From assembly GCA_002344885.1 (NCBI GenBank), contig DDUQ01000067.1, positions 1-16,605 on the forward strand: 16,605 nt of DNA, given 5' to 3'. Shown here piece after piece: positions 13,492-16,605 of the stretch. This DNA is from Comamonadaceae bacterium UBA2334. Its GTDB lineage: Bacteria; Pseudomonadota; Gammaproteobacteria; Burkholderiales; Burkholderiaceae_C. Position 1 is the first letter of the stretch; each line of letters begins with the position of its first letter. The notes beneath the pieces are model-generated. The model worked only from the letters and a program-made list of their open reading frames with translations, ran no database searches and was not told where the DNA came from. A program made the translations under genes and the position numbers.

Positions 13492-15360
13492 ATGTCTGTC
13501 CCTTACCGATTGAAGTCCATGTGGTTGTTGTCTGGTCTGTGTGCGTTGGGCATGCTGTCCGCGTGTGGCGGGAGTGACGAGCCGGTGTTCAAGCCGTTGG
13601 AACTCAACATTGCCCACATCAACGATCACCACTCGCAGTTCGACGCTTTCACCGCCACCGAACTCACATTGGATGGCGTGGCCACCCAGGTCGAGCTCGG
13701 CGGAATTGCCCGGCAGGTGGCCCAGTTCAAATCCGTTGCCGGTACCAAGAATCTGCTCAAGATCCATGCGGGCGACGCGCTCACCGGCACGCTGTACTAC
13801 ACCTTTTTCAAAGGCAAGGCCGATGCCGAGCTGATGAACTCCATCTGCTTCGATGCCTTCGTGCCTGGCAACCACGAATTTGACGACGGCGATGCCACTC
13901 TCAAAGGTTTCCTGGACGAACTGGCCAAGGGCACCTGCAAAACCCCAACCGTTTCAAGCAACATAGCGCCGGCCGTGGGCACACCGTTGCTGTCCACAGC
14001 GTCCACCGGCTATCTCAAGCCCTATCTGGTCAAAGAAATTGACGGCGTCAAAATCGGCCTGATCGGCATCACCATCAAGGGCAAGACAGTCAACTCTTCG
14101 CGCCCCCTGGCCACCACCGTGTTCAGCGACGAGGTTGCATCCGCCCAGAAAGCCATCGACGAGCTCAAGTCTCAGGGCATTCGCCATATCGTTGCCATCA
14201 CCCATCAGGGCTACGACGCTGACAAGGCCATGGCCGCCCAACTCACCGATGTTGACGTCATCATCGGGGGCGACTCGCACAGCCTGCTGGGTGACTTCAG
14301 CGCCGTGGGCATCACATCTTCATCCGGTGCCTATCCCACCGCCATTACCAACAAGAGTGGCCAGATGGTCTGCATTGGCCAAGCCTGGGAGTACAGCAAG
14401 GCCTTCGGCTTGATGAACGTGCAGTTCAAGGAAGATGGCAGCGTCAAGAGCTGTGGCGGCCAGGCACAGCTTCTGATCGGTGACAGCTTCAAGCGCAAAG
14501 ATGCGGCCGGTGCGTGGCAAACGCTGAGCGCCGCCGACGCCACCGTGCTCAAGGCCAATCTGGCAGCCAACCAACCGCGAGTCAAGGTGGTGACGCCCGA
14601 TGCCACGGCCACTGCTGCGCTCAAGGTCTACAGCGACCAGGTCAATGCCGAGAAGGCCAAGACCATCGGCACGGCCACCGAAAGCCTGTGCCTGGTGCGT
14701 GCGCCGGGCGAAAGCACCAACCGCAGCGCGGGCATCGCGGGCTGTGAAAGTGCCAATGCCCTGGCTCGCGGGAGCGATGCTGCGCAGGTGGTGGCAGAAG
14801 CCTTCCTGAGCGCCAGCAAACGCGCGCAGTTCGCGCTGCAAAACGCGGGCGGCGTGCGCATTGCGGTACCTGCTGGTACGCTGAGCATGAACACCGCCTT
14901 CACCATCCTGCCGTTCACGAACGTTCTGGTTGAAATGGACCTCAAAGGCAGCGAGGTGTTGGGTGCACTGGAGGATGGCTTGGCCAATCACCTAGACAAC
15001 GGTCAGTCTAACGGGTCGCACCCCTACGCCGCCGGCCTGCGTTGGGACCTGGATATGAGCAAAGCCAAAGGGCAACGGTTCTCCAATGTGCAGGTGCGTA
15101 ACCGCAGCACGGGCGCATGGACTGCACTGGACCCCAGTGCCACATATGTGATGGTGACGAATGACTTTATCGCCGCTGGGCAAGACGGCTACGCCACACT
15201 GGGCGCGGCGTTCAAAGCAGGGCGATATGTCAATACTTACCTGTTGTACACACAGAGCTTTGTGGACCATGTGCAGGCCAAGGGCAATATCGCCCGTCCG
15301 GCAAGGGCTGACTATTCGCACCAGACGGTGGTGACCAAAGCTGGTGTGACCCTGCCCTGA
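13492..15360 (+). CDS. UshA-like 5'-nucleotidase/bifunctional nucleotide phosphoesterase, predicted lipoprotein
   Basis: The product has 622 residues. A signal peptide ends in lipobox MLSAC (Cys25), followed by GGSDE, so it is an anchored envelope enzyme. The metallophosphoesterase domain has all expected metal sites: NDHHSQFD (Asp45, His47), HAGDALTG (Asp95), PGNHEFD (Asn127, His128), THQGYD (His238) and GGDSHS (His263). The C-terminal nucleotidase domain carries QNAGGVRIAVPAGTLS and FTNVLVEMDLKGSEVLGALE, and near the end AAGQDGY, where family members usually have GGDGY. It should release phosphate and nucleoside from extracellular nucleotides. The ATG at 13492 is preferred over a TTG at 13477. 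It follows the choice-of-anchor I gene and probably shares its transcript. A Pho box was looked for and not found. Confidence 0.93.
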   Translation: MSVPYRLKSMWLLSGLCALGMLSACGGSDEPVFKPLELNIAHINDHHSQFDAFTATELTLDGVATQVELGGIARQVAQFKSVAGTKNLLKIHAGDALTGTLYYTFFKGKADAELMNSICFDAFVPGNHEFDDGDATLKGFLDELAKGTCKTPTVSSNIAPAVGTPLLSTASTGYLKPYLVKEIDGVKIGLIGITIKGKTVNSSRPLATTVFSDEVASAQKAIDELKSQGIRHIVAITHQGYDADKAMAAQLTDVDVIIGGDSHSLLGDFSAVGITSSSGAYPTAITNKSGQMVCIGQAWEYSKAFGLMNVQFKEDGSVKSCGGQAQLLIGDSFKRKDAAGAWQTLSAADATVLKANLAANQPRVKVVTPDATATAALKVYSDQVNAEKAKTIGTATESLCLVRAPGESTNRSAGIAGCESANALARGSDAAQVVAEAFLSASKRAQFALQNAGGVRIAVPAGTLSMNTAFTILPFTNVLVEMDLKGSEVLGALEDGLANHLDNGQSNGSHPYAAGLRWDLDMSKAKGQRFSNVQVRNRSTGAWTALDPSATYVMVTNDFIAAGQDGYATLGAAFKAGRYVNTYLLYTQSFVDHVQAKGNIARPARADYSHQTVVTKAGVTLP

Positions 15361-15379
15361 CCACGTTACCGCCGACTGC

Positions 15380-15613
15380 CTATCGCCTGGTGCTGCGTTT
15401 GTTCAGCATGAAGCGGTAGGCGGTTTCCACTTTTTCGCGGGCCCAGGGCGTCTTGCGCAGGAACGTCAGGCTCGACTTGATGCTGGGATCGATGACAAAG
15501 CAGCGGATGTGGATGCGCTGTGCCAGGCCTTCCCAGCCATGGTGCGCGACCAGCTCGGTCAGCATGGCCTCAAGGGTGACGCCGTGCAAGGGGTTGTTGG
15601 GTTGATGGTCCAT
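15380..15613 (-). CDS. VF530 family small DNA-binding protein
   Basis: The product has 77 residues and matches the whole VF530 (DUF2132) family: NNPLHGVTLEAMLTELVAHH at residues 5-24, then GWEGLAQRIHIRCFVIDPSI and KSSLTFLRKTPWAREKVE. The family starts just before NNPLHG, which fixes the ATG at 15613 rather than the in-frame start 53 codons upstream. The Vibrio fischeri member gave the family its name and a DNA-binding annotation; the biological role is unknown. It is convergent with the 5'-nucleotidase gene (19 bases apart) and divergent from the small exported protein. No strong ribosome-binding site is visible. Confidence 0.92.
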   Translation of the reverse strand: MDHQPNNPLHGVTLEAMLTELVAHHGWEGLAQRIHIRCFVIDPSIKSSLTFLRKTPWAREKVETAYRFMLNKRSTRR

Positions 15614-15701
15614 GGGCTGGCATTGTCCACGCTTGTGCCGTGCGGGCTTGCCGGGCAGAGCGTTGCATGGTTTGACGCATGTCGGGCGGCTGAAACAAAA
15701 C

Positions 15702-15748
15702 GACACGCGCCGAGACGATTCGACACGCCGTTGCAACCCTTGACACGC
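15702..15748 (+). repeat. Three GACACGC direct repeats at 20-bp spacing, last one overlapping a TTGACA -35
   Basis: GACACGC occurs at 15702, 15722 and 15742, exactly 20 bases apart (about two helical turns), so bound proteins would lie on one face of the DNA. The third copy overlaps a perfect TTGACA at 15740-15745 and a perfect palindrome ACACGCGTGT at 15743-15752. No good -10 follows at 17 bases (ATTCAG), as expected for an activator-dependent promoter. The array lies 80-127 bases upstream of the small exported protein gene. The regulator is not identifiable. Confidence 0.5.
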
Positions 15749-15828
15749 GTGTTGGCGAGACCATTCAGTCATCCCACAACGGGATGTTCAACCACCCGCC
15801 CGACAGGGCCACTGAAAGGATCGTCACC

Positions 15829-16173
15829 ATGTTTGCAACTGCTTCTGCTACTGCTTCTTCTCGCACCGCCGCCCGCAACCTGTCGGCAGCATCGCTGACC
15901 CTGCTGCTGGCCACGGCCCATGCCTGGGCCGTCACACCTGCTGCGGGGGAGTTCTCTGCAGTGGACATACCTCCAACTGCAACCCTTCAGTCGACCGTGT
16001 TGGTCAAGCAAGGCCGTCCGGTCCAGCCGTTCGGGTCCGATGCTGCCCACCGCGTCAACGGCGAGCTGCCGCCCGCCGTGCAAATGGCCACGCCTGGTGG
16101 TGCCGATGCCCGTGCGGTGGGCCGCATGGCGCTGCGGGCAGGCACGTTGCAGGTGGGCGATGCCAGCCTGTGA
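15829..16173 (+). CDS. Small exported protein of unknown function
   Basis: The product has 114 residues. AAAGGA at 15815-15820 sits 8 bases before the ATG and supports this start over an in-frame ATG at 15784. Residues 1-34 look like a signal peptide: an Ala/Thr/Ser-rich start with two Arg, the hydrophobic LSAASLTLLLATAHAWA, and probable cleavage after AWA. The mature part of about 80 residues has no motif I recognise: VDIPPTATLQSTVLVKQGRP, then a low-complexity Ala/Gly/Arg-rich end with two short 'GRMALRAGTLQVGDASL'-like segments and no Cys. Codon use agrees with its neighbours. The three upstream 20-bp-spaced repeats suggest regulated expression. A small hairpin (CATCCC/GGGATG, 15770-15786) lies in the likely 5' untranslated region. 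It could be a lineage-restricted periplasmic or surface protein. Confidence 0.65.
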   Translation: MFATASATASSRTAARNLSAASLTLLLATAHAWAVTPAAGEFSAVDIPPTATLQSTVLVKQGRPVQPFGSDAAHRVNGELPPAVQMATPGGADARAVGRMALRAGTLQVGDASL

Positions 16174-16188
16174 GCTGCAAGGGCCCGT

Positions 16189-16208
16189 GGCTGATGGTCC
16201 GTTCAGCC
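16189..16208. terminator. Weak bidirectional hairpin between convergent genes
   Basis: GGCTGA and TCAGCC form a 6-bp stem with an 8-base loop, filling the space between the exported-protein stop and the stop of the minus-strand symporter gene. It is short and lacks a long T-run on either side. Confidence 0.3.
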
Positions 16209-16604
16209 TTACTTACCTGCCACCAGCGCGCCGTCTTTCATCCGGTCACGTGCCAGTGCTTCTTCCGTGCTCTGGCGGCGGAAGAACACGGTCACGATGC
16301 TTGACGTGATGACGATGAACAGCGAGTAAAGCACCGGAATCAACAGCACCTCCTGTTGCATTTCGCCGGTGAACGTGAGCGTGACGATCAGCACCGCCAG
16401 CGGGCCGTTCTGAATGCCGGTCTCCAGCGCAATCGTGCGGCTGCGGTTGGGGTCTTGCTTCAGCACGCGGGCCAGGAAGTAACCCAACGCGATACCGAAC
16501 ACCCCTAAACCGATGGCTGCAAAAAACACATACCAGGGGGTGCTGGCCAGCAGCATGTGGTTGCGCGGGATCCAGGTGAAAACCAGGAACAGGATCACCG
16601 CGAC
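16209..16604 (-). CDS. Bile acid:sodium symporter (BASS) family protein, C-terminal part (5' end outside window)
   Basis: An open frame enters from the right edge and ends in TAA at 16209-16211, giving about 131 residues. It contains three or four membrane segments and the signature IALETGIQNGPLAVLIVTLT, which matches the 'E-x-G-x-Q-N' element that forms a sodium-binding site in BASS-family transporters. The tail after the last helix is charged (RRQSTEEALARDRMKDG). Members carry organic anions across the inner membrane with sodium; bacterial substrates range from bile acids to pantoate and other small acids, and cannot be told here. The N-terminal half is missing only because the window ends. 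Confidence 0.85.
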   Translation of the reverse strand, partial: VAVILFLVFTWIPRNHMLLASTPWYVFFAAIGLGVFGIALGYFLARVLKQDPNRSRTIALETGIQNGPLAVLIVTLTFTGEMQQEVLLIPVLYSLFIVITSSIVTVFFRRQSTEEALARDRMKDGALVAGK

Positions 16605-16605
16605 C

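Overview
The window is a high-GC stretch of a bacterial chromosome. Gene content, codon use and neighbourhoods (a Bug/TctC solute-binding protein beside CoA-dependent catabolic genes, a VF530 protein, NnrU, a KefB-like antiporter) suggest a betaproteobacterium of the order Burkholderiales, probably Comamonadaceae. This is an inference from family knowledge, not a database match. I see no rRNA, tRNA, CRISPR array, insertion sequence or prophage.

Layout. (1) 1-2566, plus strand: the tail of an enoyl-CoA hydratase/isomerase, a CaiB/BaiF CoA-transferase and a periplasmic Bug-type solute-binding protein, arranged like a carboxylic-acid uptake and CoA-activation operon. (2) 2686-4787, minus strand: an accessory pocket. 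It holds a free-standing Lon-like AAA+ ATPase with its own sigma-70-like promoter, about 350 bp with nothing recognisable, a frameshifted C-terminal scrap that reads like a type III restriction (Res) or helicase subunit, and an overlapping DUF4160/DUF2442 gene pair. (3) 4955-9000, minus strand: NnrU-family membrane protein, then a leader region, then homoserine dehydrogenase followed within a few bases by a KefB/KefC-type antiporter. (4) 9116-11566, minus strand: a lipoprotein member of the penicillin/acyl-homoserine-lactone acylase family. (5) 11746-15360, plus strand: two predicted lipoproteins, a choice-of-anchor I protein and a UshA-like 5'-nucleotidase. (6) 15380-16604: a small VF530 protein (minus), a small unrecognised exported protein (plus) and the C-terminal part of a bile acid:sodium symporter-family protein (minus), cut by the window edge.

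The most interesting signal is the 253-bp gap upstream of homoserine dehydrogenase. It encodes a short peptide rich in threonine codons with one isoleucine codon (MSMTTITNAAT), followed by overlapping, mutually exclusive stems and a textbook intrinsic terminator (7-bp stem, then TTGTTTTTT) just before the ribosome-binding site. This has the form of a ribosome-mediated transcription attenuator, analogous in logic to the enterobacterial thr leader, and would also bring the co-transcribed antiporter under threonine/isoleucine control. Secondary signals are three GACACGC repeats at exact 20-bp spacing whose last copy overlaps a perfect TTGACA upstream of the small exported protein, and the scarred restriction gene fused at its edge to the DUF2442 reading frame.
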